Of a stretch of DNA of 20,300 bases, positions 1-7,899 are shown in pieces. The translations under genes were made by a program, and so were the position numbers. Location of the stretch: assembly GCA_002084505.1 (NCBI GenBank), contig NBLK01000012.1, positions 1-20,300 on the forward strand, read 5' to 3'. This DNA comes from Rickettsiaceae bacterium 4572_127. GTDB taxonomy: Bacteria > Pseudomonadota > Alphaproteobacteria > Rs-D84 > NBLK01. Under the pieces are notes generated by a model that made no database searches, was not told where the DNA came from, and saw nothing but the letters and a program-made list of their open reading frames with translations. The first letter of the stretch is position 1. Each line of letters starts with the position of its first letter.

Positions 1-1260
1 AGTCTGGATACTTTGAGAATTTCACCGATCTCAGGAACGAATAGAATTGGAATTGAATTGCCGAATCTAAAACGAGAAATTGTGTTTTTGAAAAAAAGTG
101 TTTCACAGGATTCTTTCAACAAAGTTTCATATCATTTGCCAATAATTTTAGGGGACGATATTAGTGGCGAAGATGTTATTGTGCCGTTGGAAAAAATGCC
201 TCATTTATTAGTCGCAGGGCGGACTGGTTCTGGTAAATCTGTGTTTATTAGAACTATAATTTTGTCCTTACTTTATAAGCAAAAGCCTGAAAATTGTCGT
301 TTGATTTTGATTGATCCAAAAATGCTAGAATTTAAAGATTGGGAGGATATTCCACACTTGTTAACTCCCGTTGTTACGAATCCAAATGAGGCTGTGAATA
401 CTCTAAAATGGGCTGTGCGAGAAATGGAATCGCGATATAAAAGAATGGCTCTTTTGAAGGTTAAAAATCTTGAAGGCTATAATAAAAAAGTAGCTCAAAT
501 TCTAAAAGAAAAAAAAGTTGTGAAGCATAAAATTAAAGTCGGAGTTGATCCAACTACTGGAAAACCTCAATTTGAAAGTCGTCCGATAAAATTAAAACCA
601 TATCCATTTTTAGTCATAATAATTGACGAGCTTGCAGACCTAATGTTGGTTGCAGGAAAAGAAGTTGAGGCATCAATTCAGCGACTTGCACAAATGGCTC
701 GGGCATCTGGAATTCATTTAATTATGGCGACTCAGCGACCTTCTGTGAATGTTATTACAGGCGTGATTAAGGCGAATTTTCCTACTAGAATTAGTTTTCA
801 AGTTTCTTCAAAAATAGATAGTCGTACGATTTTAGAACGCCAAGGTGCGGAGCAATTATTAGATCACGGAGATATGTTATATATGGCGGCAGGGCGAAAT
901 CCAGTGCGAGTTCATGCTCCATTTGCGACTGAAAAAGAAGCTCAGACTGTTGCGGATTTTTTGAAAGCACAAGCCAAACCTGATTATATACATAATGTCA
1001 TTGATGAGCAGACAGATCAGCCTCCATCGGTTTTAGACAAGGCTCAAAAAGGAAAAACAAGTGAAGAAGAACTTTATGAAAAGGCGGTGCAGATAGTTCT
1101 AGAAACGGGAAAAGTTTCTATTAGTTTTGTACAAAGACAATTACGAATTGGTTATAATAAGTCAGCCAACTTAATTGAACTAATGGAAAAGCGTGGAGTT
1201 ATTTCTACGGCAGGAACTAATGGCAAACGAACAATTTTAAAGGAACAGTTTAATAACTAA
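1..1260 (+). CDS. ftsK: DNA translocase FtsK, C-terminal motor and gamma domain (5' end outside window)
   Basis: FtsK is a membrane-anchored hexameric ATPase that pumps DNA through the division septum and activates Xer recombination at dif. The frame is open from base 1; the TTG at 13 is not a credible start, because upstream codons still read as FtsK, so the gene is cut by the window edge. Walker A G-R-T-G-S-G-K-S is at 217-240, and Walker B I-I-I-D-E-L-A-D with its D-E at 625-630. The A-R-A-S-G-I-H-L-I-M-A-T-Q-R-P-S stretch and Q-G-A-E-Q-L-L follow in family order. From about 1063 the winged-helix gamma domain, which reads KOPS polarity sequences, is recognisable. A short G-V-D-P-T-T-G-K-P insertion before Walker B resembles alphaproteobacterial FtsK. 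The N-terminal membrane domain is not visible. The Xer recombinase it would activate is encoded at 16852-17751. Confidence 0.96.
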   Translation, partial: SLDTLRISPISGTNRIGIELPNLKREIVFLKKSVSQDSFNKVSYHLPIILGDDISGEDVIVPLEKMPHLLVAGRTGSGKSVFIRTIILSLLYKQKPENCRLILIDPKMLEFKDWEDIPHLLTPVVTNPNEAVNTLKWAVREMESRYKRMALLKVKNLEGYNKKVAQILKEKKVVKHKIKVGVDPTTGKPQFESRPIKLKPYPFLVIIIDELADLMLVAGKEVEASIQRLAQMARASGIHLIMATQRPSVNVITGVIKANFPTRISFQVSSKIDSRTILERQGAEQLLDHGDMLYMAAGRNPVRVHAPFATEKEAQTVADFLKAQAKPDYIHNVIDEQTDQPPSVLDKAQKGKTSEEELYEKAVQIVLETGKVSISFVQRQLRIGYNKSANLIELMEKRGVISTAGTNGKRTILKEQFNN

Positions 1261-1549
1261 TGGTGATTGCTTTTTGCACAGATCGTATTGTAAAAATTAT
1301 ACACGGGGTGTATGATTTTCAAACGAATTTGCACAATTTTACGGAACAGCAGAGCCCAAAACGGCTGATGCTTTCCGCAAATTATGCCTTCTCAGCACAA
1401 AAACCGTTCGCTTCGCTCACTTCAACCACTCTGCTTTGTGAAATCCGTTTTTTTTATAACCTTTAATCATGAAAGAGGTGTAATGAAAAAAATAAACTTG
1501 ATTCTTGCAATAAAAGATGTTATTATTTTTTATATAAAAAAGGTGAAAA
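1261..1549. other. intergenic gap between ftsK and virD4 with inverted repeats
   Basis: No convincing gene fills this gap. A 6-bp stem with a GGG loop (ATACAC/GTGTAT) lies at 1299-1313, 39 bases after the ftsK stop, but no T-run follows. A looser inverted pair, AGCAGAG at 1348-1354 and CTCTGCT at 1429-1435, has ACGGA/TCCGT further out, and a run of Ts follows at about 1448. It may act as a weak terminator or be an old repeat. A frame open over 1260-1466 has no ribosome-binding site and a composition unlike the neighbouring genes. Confidence 0.4.
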
Positions 1550-1560
1550 ATGGCATTTAA
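1483..1560 (+). CDS. possible 25-codon leader ORF overlapping the virD4 start
   Basis: An ATG at 1483 follows AGAGGTG at 1474-1480, only two bases away, which is short for a ribosome-binding site. The frame gives a 25-residue lysine- and isoleucine-rich peptide beginning M-K-K-I-N-L-I-L and stops at 1558-1560, after overlapping the first codons of virD4. It could couple translation into virD4 or be chance. I do not recognise the peptide. Confidence 0.2.
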   Translation: MKKINLILAIKDVIIFYIKKVKNGI

Positions 1561-3691
1561 CGAAGAGTGGGGACATAGGACGAGGGGAACCTATTGGTTA
1601 ATTCGTACTTGGATTTACTATATTTTAATTTTAGCAATTACAGTTATTCTAGTTGTTCCTGTAGAGCAGTTTTTTCGTCATGGTTTAAATGCTAATTCTT
1701 GGTCTTATTTTCTAAATTATCTTGGAACTGTTATAGGAAGCTATGGGCAGATAGTTGTAAAATACTATGTTTATTATTTGCCACAATCAATGATAAATGA
1801 TCTAGATGTTTTTCATGCGATTCCTTTTGTGCCTTATCTAACATTGCCATTAGCGAGGATTGTTATTCCATATTCAAATCCACACAATATGATGCCACAA
1901 TTACAAGGAACGGCTAGAAAAGCTACATTACAAGATATAAAAAGTTGGGATACAGATTTAACAAAAGGTTTTATGATTGTTTTGGGAATGCTAAAAGGTA
2001 AATTTCTTAAATTAACTAGCACACTTTCGGTTATGGCATTTGCTCCACCGGGAACTGGTAAAACATCTGCTGTTGTTATTCCGACTATTACAGAATGCGA
2101 TGAGGTTTCTATGATCGTTCATGATCCTAAGCCTGAGGTTGCGGATTTTACAAGTGGTTATAGATCAATAAAAGGAATTACTTTTACTCTAAATTGGGGA
2201 GCAGAAGATGACGAAGAAGCAGGGATTTATCATCCTAGTTGGAATCCTCTTTCTCCTGATGCTGTTCCACCGTCTGGACCGGAGCGAGATTTATATGTTG
2301 ATAGTATGATTGCAATTTTAATTGAAGAACCAAAAGGCGGAGCGGATCCACACTGGGTTAATGCAGGGCGAGGGGCATTATCAGGAATGATACAATATAT
2401 TATTTCTAAAACGGAAAGAGCAAGAGCTAATGATTATTTTTCACATAGATTAAAAGACAATAGTTTTGACAGCGAAGATGCAAGAATCTTAGATGGTTAT
2501 TATGCTAAAATGGATGATGCATTAGCAGATGGAGCGAGACAATTACTTCAAGAAGGAAAAATTACAGCAGATAATTATGTGCCTGTTGGAACTTGGCAGG
2601 ATATTCCTAAAAATTGGATAGGGCATGAAGCATGTATTCCTATGATGATAGATTGGCTAACTGAGTCTCAAAATAATGTAAATCGTGAGATTGAAGAAAG
2701 AGCAAAACAGGGCGATCAGATGGCTAAAATGGCAGACGGAATGAAAGAAGTTCTGACGAGATCGCTAAAAGAAGCTAGACGATTTGGCTATTCAGCAATT
2801 ACAATTACGAGTTTTACAAAATTAGCAGGAACACCTGATAAAGAACGAGGTTCTATTTTTTCTACTGTTACAACAAACTTAAATATCTTTACAAACTCGG
2901 CTGTTCGGGCAAGAACTTCGCATAGTGATTTTCATTTTAAGGATCTACGAGGAATGATTGATCCAAGAGACGGAAAAATGAAACCTGTGACGATCTATAT
3001 TAGTGTTGATCAGGTTCATGCTATGGCTTTAGCCCCAATTACTGGGATTTTTATGGAACTTATGTCTATGTTTTTAATTGCTAATAAACCGGGGAAAGAA
3101 TATAAGGGAAATAAAGTTGGTCCTTACCCAACGCTATTTGTAGTTGATGAATTTCCAGTGTTGCCTAAGATGGATGCTGTTATAAGGGGACCGGATATTG
3201 GTCGTGGACAGAAAGTTTCTTATTTGCTTATAGCACAAGATATGAATCAGATTATTCATAAATATAGTAAAGAACAAGTTGAGACAATGTTTTCATCTAC
3301 CGCAGCGAAAATTGTTCTAAGACAAAATAATGATGAAACAGCAAAAAGATTTTCTGAAATGATAGGAAAGGGAACATACGAAATAGATTCAATAAAAAAA
3401 CATCATAAATCTGTTTTGAAAATAGATATGAATGAGACACAATTAAAAAAAGAACCTCTTTATAAGCCACATAAAATTCTAACATTAGATCCTAAAAAGC
3501 AAATTATTATTTATGAAGGGAAAACAAAACATCCAATTGAAGCTGATAAACCTAGCCATTATGCAGTAGCTTCTATTAGAAAAAAATGTTTTGATGATAA
3601 TTGTTCTGGTCCTCCGCCTGCACCTCCATTGCCTCCTTTCTTAGTTGAAAAACACAAAAAAATGCAAATTAAAAACGCAGGTGGAGGATAA
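1550..3691 (+). CDS. virD4: type IV secretion coupling protein, VirD4/TraG family ATPase
   Basis: This is the inner-membrane ATPase that delivers substrates to a type IV secretion channel. The N-terminus has a hydrophobic segment at about residues 17-41 and another hydrophobic stretch at about 55-100. Walker A F-A-P-P-G-T-G-K-T is at about 164-172, followed by H-D-P-K-P-E-V, which matches the family's H-D-P-K-G-E motif. Walker B L-F-V-V-D-E-F has its D-E at 533-534, with G-R-G-Q-K-V-S-Y-L-L-I-A-Q-D downstream. At 713 residues it is longer than most VirD4 proteins. The tail is proline-rich (P-P-P-A-P-P-L-P-P) and ends in glycines, possibly a partner-binding tail. The ATG follows AAAAAGG with normal spacing. 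No other channel genes adjoin it; only a pilin-like gene at 10172-10501 is in the window. A scattered secretion system, as in Rickettsiales, is possible. A repeat copy begins one base after the stop. Confidence 0.9.
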   Translation: MAFNEEWGHRTRGTYWLIRTWIYYILILAITVILVVPVEQFFRHGLNANSWSYFLNYLGTVIGSYGQIVVKYYVYYLPQSMINDLDVFHAIPFVPYLTLPLARIVIPYSNPHNMMPQLQGTARKATLQDIKSWDTDLTKGFMIVLGMLKGKFLKLTSTLSVMAFAPPGTGKTSAVVIPTITECDEVSMIVHDPKPEVADFTSGYRSIKGITFTLNWGAEDDEEAGIYHPSWNPLSPDAVPPSGPERDLYVDSMIAILIEEPKGGADPHWVNAGRGALSGMIQYIISKTERARANDYFSHRLKDNSFDSEDARILDGYYAKMDDALADGARQLLQEGKITADNYVPVGTWQDIPKNWIGHEACIPMMIDWLTESQNNVNREIEERAKQGDQMAKMADGMKEVLTRSLKEARRFGYSAITITSFTKLAGTPDKERGSIFSTVTTNLNIFTNSAVRARTSHSDFHFKDLRGMIDPRDGKMKPVTIYISVDQVHAMALAPITGIFMELMSMFLIANKPGKEYKGNKVGPYPTLFVVDEFPVLPKMDAVIRGPDIGRGQKVSYLLIAQDMNQIIHKYSKEQVETMFSSTAAKIVLRQNNDETAKRFSEMIGKGTYEIDSIKKHHKSVLKIDMNETQLKKEPLYKPHKILTLDPKKQIIIYEGKTKHPIEADKPSHYAVASIRKKCFDDNCSGPPPAPPLPPFLVEKHKKMQIKNAGGG

Positions 3692-3755
3692 ACTCGGTCT
3701 ATCACCCACCCCTTGTGGGAGGGTCAAAATAGCTTGCTACTTGAGGCGGGGTAAA
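3692..3755 (+). repeat. palindromic repeat, copy A (loop-divergent)
   Basis: The copy starts directly after the virD4 stop with the tag ACTCGGTC, then TATCACCCACCCC, and ends GGCGGGGT. The left half is the same as in the other copies. The right half carries a changed hairpin (TAGC-TT-GCTA) and the core is 53 bp rather than 56. It lies in the same orientation as copies B, C and E. Confidence 0.8.
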
Positions 3756-3796
3756 AGAAAAAAATCGATTCGGTGAGATTCTGTTTTTGAGAAAAG

Positions 3797-3835
3797 ACTC
3801 GGTCTTCACCTCGCCCCTTGCGGGAGCGGAGGGTA
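3797..3835 (+). repeat. palindromic repeat, copy B (second subtype, left half only)
   Basis: The tag ACTCGGTC is followed by TTCACCTCGCCCCTTGCGGG, the same sequence that begins copy E at 4432. The right half is missing: it breaks off at GAGCGGAGGGTAG and copy C begins two bases later. It looks like an element cut by insertion or recombination. Confidence 0.65.
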
Positions 3836-3836
3836 G

Positions 3837-3904
3837 ACTCGGTCTATCACCCACCCCTTGTGGGAGGGTCAAAATAGCTCTTACTATTTTGGGGCGGGGT
3901 AAAA
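3837..3904 (+). repeat. palindromic repeat, copy C (left inverted repeat of the DUF559 unit)
   Basis: The tag ACTCGGTC is followed by a 56-bp core at 3845-3900. The core has an outer CCCACCCC/GGGGCGGG pairing with one mismatch and a perfect inner stem CAAAATAG/CTATTTTG around the six-base loop CTCTTA. The core is identical to the reverse complement of copy D (4276-4331). Its right end, GGGGCGGGG, lies six bases before the DUF559 start codon and is the likely ribosome-binding site. Confidence 0.9.
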
Positions 3905-3905
3905 A

Positions 3906-4292
3906 ATGAAACAACAAATCGCTAAACATTTTTATAATAAAAAAACATTAAAAAATGCACAAGAACTAAGAAAAAAATTAACAGAGGCAGAAGAATTAAT
4001 TTGGAGTTTTTTAAGAAAAAAACAATTGCTAAATTATAAATTTCGCCGACAGATACCTATTAGAAACTACATCGTCGATTTCGTTTGTTTTGAAAAAAAA
4101 CTAATTGTAGAATTGGACGGTGGACAACATTGCGAAGAAAAAAATAAAAACTATGACAAGAGAAGAGCCGAAGTTTTAGAGAAGAGTGGATTCAAAGTTT
4201 TAAGATTTTGGAATAATGAAATTTTTGATAATCTAAAAGGTGTTTTAGAAACTATTTATTTAGAGTTAAAAAGCGACCCCGCCCCAAAATAG
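3906..4292 (+). CDS. DUF559 family endonuclease-like protein (Vsr/PD-(D/E)XK fold)
   Basis: This 128-residue protein matches DUF559, small proteins with a fold related to very-short-patch repair endonucleases; their biochemical role is largely unknown. An N-terminal helix region (L-R-K-K-L-T-E-A-E) is followed by F-R-R-Q-I-P, then the catalytic core I-V-D-F-V-C-F-E and L-I-V-E-L-D-G-G-Q-H at about residues 57-77, giving the expected acidic residues and histidine. V-L-R-F-W-N-N-E-I is the conserved C-terminal strand. All expected motifs are present, so it should be active. The last five codons (D-P-A-P-K) and the TAG come from repeat copy D, and the GGGGCGGGG before the ATG comes from copy C. 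A role in spreading or maintaining the flanking repeats is inference. Confidence 0.9.
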   Translation: MKQQIAKHFYNKKTLKNAQELRKKLTEAEELIWSFLRKKQLLNYKFRRQIPIRNYIVDFVCFEKKLIVELDGGQHCEEKNKNYDKRRAEVLEKSGFKVLRFWNNEIFDNLKGVLETIYLELKSDPAPK

Positions 4293-4331
4293 TAAGAGCT
4301 ATTTTGACCCTCCCACAAGGGGTGGGTGATA
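4276..4331 (-). repeat. palindromic repeat, copy D (right inverted repeat of the DUF559 unit)
   Basis: This is the exact reverse complement of 3845-3900 over 56 bases, including the loop (TAAGAG here, CTCTTA in copy C). It overlaps the last five codons and stop of the DUF559 gene. The ACTCGGTC tag seen outside copies A, B, C and E is missing: after GATA comes CAGTGG. Confidence 0.9.
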
Positions 4332-4431
4332 CAGTGGAAAATACGGAAAAGAAAGATTTTATACAGCGAAAAACTTGATGTTTAAGTTTATAGTTTATTT
4401 CTTTTTAGCGGAATATAAAATCTGAAAACAG

Positions 4432-4494
4432 ACTCGGTCTTCACCTCGCCCCTTGCGGGAGAGGTCGAGCTAAGCTCGGGTGAGGGGTATAAAA
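4432..4494 (+). repeat. palindromic repeat, copy E (second subtype, full length)
   Basis: The tag ACTCGGTC is followed by TTCACCTCGCCCCTTGCGGG, then a CGAGC-TAA-GCTCG hairpin and a closing GGGTGAGGGG. The build matches the main family (tag, C-rich arm, inner hairpin, G-rich arm) with a different hairpin sequence. It lies about 48 bases upstream of the dehydrogenase gene and could affect its expression. The 100 bases between copies D and E show nothing recognisable. Confidence 0.75.
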
Positions 4495-4541
4495 TAAAAA
4501 TATAGAAATTAAAATTTCGTATTTTTCTAAGGAAGGATAAA

Positions 4542-5509
4542 ATGAAAATAGCTTTTTTTGATTCTAGAAAATTAACTGAAAACTACATTAGACAAAACTC
4601 TAATAAAAATTGGGAAATGGTTTTTTTTAATTCTGCATTTCTGTCGTCAAAACAATCAGCTAAAATTAAAGACATAGGTATTATTTCAGGGGAAGTTTCA
4701 TCAGCTTTTAATTCTAAAACACTTTCAAAATTTCAAAATCTAAAAGCAATTGCGACTCGTTCAACAGGCTTAGATCACATAGATTTAGACTATTGTAAAA
4801 AGAAAAAAATTAAAGTTTTCTCAGTCCCACATTATGGAAAATCAACAATTGCAGAATTTACTTTTACACTTTTATTGTCATTGATCCGAAAACTTGCTGA
4901 TGGAAAAGAAATGCTTGATGAACTAAGAGTTGAGCAATGTGATTTATGCGGAAGTGATTTAGCAGATAAAACTATTGGTGTGATCGGGCTTGGAGATATT
5001 GGTTCAAATGTAGCAAAAATTGCTAATGGATTTGGCATGAAAGTTCTAGGTTGTGATCCATTTGTATCAAAAAAATCAAAAGTAAAGATGGTTGAATTAA
5101 ATGATCTTTTAGAGCAATCAGACATTATAACTTTGCATTGCCCTGCTACAAAAAAAACAAAAAACATGTTGAACAAAACAGCTTTTTCAAAAATGAAAAA
5201 AAATGCAATTTTAATAAATACTGCGAGAGGAAGTTTGATAAATACCGAGGCTTTGTACGATGCAATTTTAAGTAAAAGAATAGCGGGGGCAGGACTTGAT
5301 GTGGCAGATGAAGAACGATTTCTATTCTCTTCTCCAACAGTTTCGGATGTAAAAAACTATCAAAAAAAGAATTAGAAACTGCTTTCTTGAATCAAAAATT
5401 ATTGCAAATGGAGGAGGTTATTATTACTCCTCACATGGCATTTAATACTAAGGAAGCTAAAATAAAAATTCTAAAAACAACTATTAAAAATATAAAGGAG
5501 AAACTATGA
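4542..5509 (+). CDS. D-2-hydroxyacid dehydrogenase (D-lactate dehydrogenase-like), frameshifted near the 3' end
   Basis: The protein should reduce a 2-oxoacid with NADH. The N-terminal A-T-R-S-T-G-L-D-H-I-D and V-P-H-Y-G-K-S-T-I-A-E-F are typical of the D-lactate dehydrogenase-like branch. The nucleotide-binding G-L-G-D-I-G is at residues 149-154, the catalytic Arg in N-T-A-R-G at 229 and the catalytic Glu at about 258. The first frame stops at 5373-5375. Shifting -1 in the seven-A run at 5362-5368 restores V-I-I-T-P-H-M-A-F-N-T-K-E-A with the catalytic His (5432-5434), giving 322 residues and a stop overlapping the tkt ATG as ATGA. The original gene clearly ran to 5509. The run contains A-AAA-AAG in the correct frame, so recoding is possible; a missing A is the simpler reading. 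GGAAGG (4531-4536) precedes the ATG. SerA or PdxB are less likely alternatives. Confidence 0.85.
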
Positions 5510-7434
5510 ATCTATCAAAACCATTGCGATTTTTAAGTGTAGATATGATAAACAAAGCGAATTCTGGACACCCAGGGGGGGCATTAGGATTTGCCGATGT
5601 AGCAACTTGCTTGTTTTCAAAACACTTAAAATTTAATCCTAAAAAACCAAAATGGCAAAATCGCGATCGTTTTATTTTGTCGAATGGTCATGTGAGTGCA
5701 TTGTTGTATTCACTATTTTTTTTATTGGGTTATGAGGATTGTTCGATTGAAGATTTGAAAGATTTTCGTCAGATAAATTCTAAAACTGCAGGGCATCCTG
5801 AGTATGGAATGCTAGAAGGAATTGAAACTACGACAGGACCTTTGGGGCAGGGGATTGCAACGGCTGTTGGGATTGCTTTGGGAGAAAAAATCACAAGACA
5901 AAAAAATCCTAACTCAGGAATTAATCATAAGACTTTTGTGGTGGTTGGAGACGGTTGTTTGCAAGAGGGAATTTCGTATGAGGCAACAGCTTTTGCTGGG
6001 CATCATAAATTAAAAAATCTAATTGTTTTGTGGGATAATAATTCAATTACAATAGATGGAAATACGAATCAAATTCGCACCGAAAATATGAGAATGAGAT
6101 TTGAATCTATTGGTTGGAATGTTCTAAGTTGCGATGGGCATAATCAGGAAGATATTGATGAAGCAATTACAAAAGCGAAGGCTTCTGAGCTTCCAACTTT
6201 TATAGATTGTAAGACTGTAATTGCGAAAGAATGTAAGGAATTAGAAGGCTCTGAAAAGTCTCACGGATCGCCAATTGGCGGTGCTTTGAGGGAGCAAATG
6301 TCACAGGATTTAGATTGGAATAATTCACCTTTTGAAATCCCGAAAGACCTTTTAGACGAGTGGAAAAAGATTGGCTCTCAGTATGAAAATGAATACAATA
6401 AATGGATGGAAAAATATGGTAATTTTTCAGTTGAAAAAAAATTAAATGAAGAAAAATTAATAGATGATTTTTTTGATTTCAAAAAAGAAAGATTATTAAA
6501 AAATTCAGAAGAAGCGACTAGAAATTCTTTTCAAAATACATTGCCAATTTTACTAAATAATGTTGAAAATCTAATAGGTGGATCAGCGGATTTAACTCCT
6601 TCAAATAAAACTTTTATAGAAGATATGTTGTCGATTTCTAGCGACAATGCAAACGGAAATTATATACATTATGGGGTTCGCGAGCATGCAATGGGGGCTA
6701 TTATGAACGGTCTTTCTTTGTATGGTTTCAAGCCTTATGCAGGAACTTTTTTTATGTTTTTAGACTATATGAAACCTGCGATTCGGTTATCAGCTTTAAT
6801 GAAACAGCCGACCGTTTTTGTTGCTACACACGATAGTATTGCAGTTGGAGAGGATGGACCGACGCACCAACCGATTGAGCATTTAGAAAGTTTTCGTGCT
6901 ATTCCAAACTTAAATGTTTTTCGTCCTTGTGATGCAATTGAAACGGCAGAATGTGTTGAACTTGCATTTTTAGAAAAAAAGACACCATCAATTTTAGCTT
7001 TATCACGGCAGAAATTACCACAAATTCGAAAAGATTTTACAGAAAACATGTCGACAAAAGGAGGCTATTTAGTTAAGGAATGTGTGCGATCAAATATAAT
7101 CTTTATTGCTAGCGGTTCAGATGTTTCTAGGGCGATGGAGATCTCAGAAATGCTTTTCAAAAATCGTAAAATGTTTTCTTGTGTTGTCTCTATGCCTTGC
7201 AGAGAACTTTTTGATTTGCAATCTCAGAAATATAAAGATAGTATATTGCCGATGGATAGTTTGAAAGTTGTAATTGAATCCGGGACTACTACGAGTTGGT
7301 ATAAATATGCGGACTTTGTTTTTGGACTAGATGATTTTGGGCATTCAGGAAAACCGAAAGATGTTGAAGAAAAAATGAATTTCACAGCCGAACAAATATA
7401 TATAGAGCTAATGAAAATTGTAGAGGATTTATAG
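5506..7434 (+). CDS. tkt: transketolase
   Basis: This is the thiamine diphosphate enzyme of the non-oxidative pentose phosphate pathway, moving two-carbon units between sugar phosphates and making ribose 5-phosphate and erythrose 4-phosphate. At 642 residues it is close to the usual size. N-S-G-H-P-G-G near the N-terminus, the cofactor motif G-D-G (Asp149) ending in N-N-S, the catalytic Glu393 in V-R-E-H-A, and G-P-T-H-Q-P-I-E-H are all present. The start is well supported by AAAGGAG five bases upstream and by the ATGA overlap with the restored dehydrogenase frame, which suggests translational coupling. It is followed after nine bases by rimP. An intact pentose phosphate branch argues against the most reduced intracellular genomes. 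Confidence 0.97.
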   Translation: MNLSKPLRFLSVDMINKANSGHPGGALGFADVATCLFSKHLKFNPKKPKWQNRDRFILSNGHVSALLYSLFFLLGYEDCSIEDLKDFRQINSKTAGHPEYGMLEGIETTTGPLGQGIATAVGIALGEKITRQKNPNSGINHKTFVVVGDGCLQEGISYEATAFAGHHKLKNLIVLWDNNSITIDGNTNQIRTENMRMRFESIGWNVLSCDGHNQEDIDEAITKAKASELPTFIDCKTVIAKECKELEGSEKSHGSPIGGALREQMSQDLDWNNSPFEIPKDLLDEWKKIGSQYENEYNKWMEKYGNFSVEKKLNEEKLIDDFFDFKKERLLKNSEEATRNSFQNTLPILLNNVENLIGGSADLTPSNKTFIEDMLSISSDNANGNYIHYGVREHAMGAIMNGLSLYGFKPYAGTFFMFLDYMKPAIRLSALMKQPTVFVATHDSIAVGEDGPTHQPIEHLESFRAIPNLNVFRPCDAIETAECVELAFLEKKTPSILALSRQKLPQIRKDFTENMSTKGGYLVKECVRSNIIFIASGSDVSRAMEISEMLFKNRKMFSCVVSMPCRELFDLQSQKYKDSILPMDSLKVVIESGTTTSWYKYADFVFGLDDFGHSGKPKDVEEKMNFTAEQIYIELMKIVEDL

Positions 7435-7443
7435 GAATACAAA

Positions 7444-7899
7444 ATGGATGTACAAAAAATAGAAGAATTATTAAAGCCGTCATTAAAAGATAATGGCTAT
7501 TTGTTGGTCGATTTGATCGCCTTTTCAAGAGGAAGTCAAAAAGTTTTAGACATAAGACTGGAGAATAAAGACCTGTCTCCGATTGCTTTGAAAGATTGTC
7601 AAATTGCGAATCGTTTAATTTCTACAATTTTAGATGTTGAAGATTTTATCGCAGAAAAATATACTTTAGAAGTTGGATCGGTTGGTGAAAATCGCCCGCT
7701 AAAAACACCTGAGGATTTCAAAAGATTTTTAGGTAAAAAGGCTAAAATCGAGACGATAAATTTAATCGATAATCGCCGAAGATTTAAGGGCGAATTACTG
7801 AAAGCTGATGAAAAAATTAAAATAAAAACTGAAGATGGAATTTTTGAGATTTCTTTTGATAATGTTGAAAAAGCTAAGTTGAGCAATGTTTCTGATTAA
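7444..7899 (+). CDS. rimP: ribosome maturation factor RimP
   Basis: RimP assists assembly of the 30S ribosomal subunit. The 151-residue protein has the N-terminal alpha/beta domain and the signature L-E-V-G-S-V-G-E-N-R-P-L-K-T-P-E-D-F at about residues 77-94, then the C-terminal small beta domain. The usual S-P-G-(I/L)-D-R-P is here S-V-G-E-N-R-P, a mild divergence. AGGA at 7433-7436, overlapping the tkt stop, gives the ribosome-binding site. In most bacteria rimP heads a rimP-nusA-infB operon; here it lies between tkt and a pseudouridine synthase, so that operon has been broken. The next gene starts 14 bases before its stop. Confidence 0.9.
   Translation: MDVQKIEELLKPSLKDNGYLLVDLIAFSRGSQKVLDIRLENKDLSPIALKDCQIANRLISTILDVEDFIAEKYTLEVGSVGENRPLKTPEDFKRFLGKKAKIETINLIDNRRRFKGELLKADEKIKIKTEDGIFEISFDNVEKAKLSNVSD

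Larger units (their letters stand above)
3845..4331 (+). mobile_element. candidate DUF559 nuclease-palindromic repeat unit with 56-bp inverted ends
   Basis: A 128-codon DUF559 gene fills the space between repeat copies C and D, whose 56-bp cores are perfect reverse complements. Other copies in the window differ from these, chiefly in the hairpin loop, so the two ends belong together. The gene uses repeat bases as its ribosome-binding site and as its last codons and stop. No target-site duplication is visible (left flank GGTC, right flank CAGT). Mobility is an inference from the layout. A nuclease gene trapped in a repeat cluster is the alternative. Confidence 0.5.

Noticed and set aside
1260..1466. 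68-codon frame after ftsK
   Set aside because: No ribosome-binding site, overlaps inverted repeats, and its composition is unlike nearby genes; it reads as non-coding sequence.
3845..3900. KOPS-like sequence TGGGAGGG in the repeats as an FtsK loading site
   Set aside because: It matches GGGNAGGG at seven of eight bases, but the copies point both ways and are G-rich anyway, so chance is likely.
3702..3929. - strand frame across repeats A to C
   Set aside because: It is a translation of the palindromic repeats (L-T-L-P-Q-G-V-G-D type peptide) and not a gene; the same peptide appears at the other copies.
3841..4335. Target-site duplication around the DUF559 unit
   Set aside because: Flanks GGTC and CAGT do not match, and the array context hides the insertion boundary.
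3692..4494. CRISPR-like array from repeated units
   Set aside because: Spacing and orientation vary, the units are palindromic and differ in length, and no cas gene is present.
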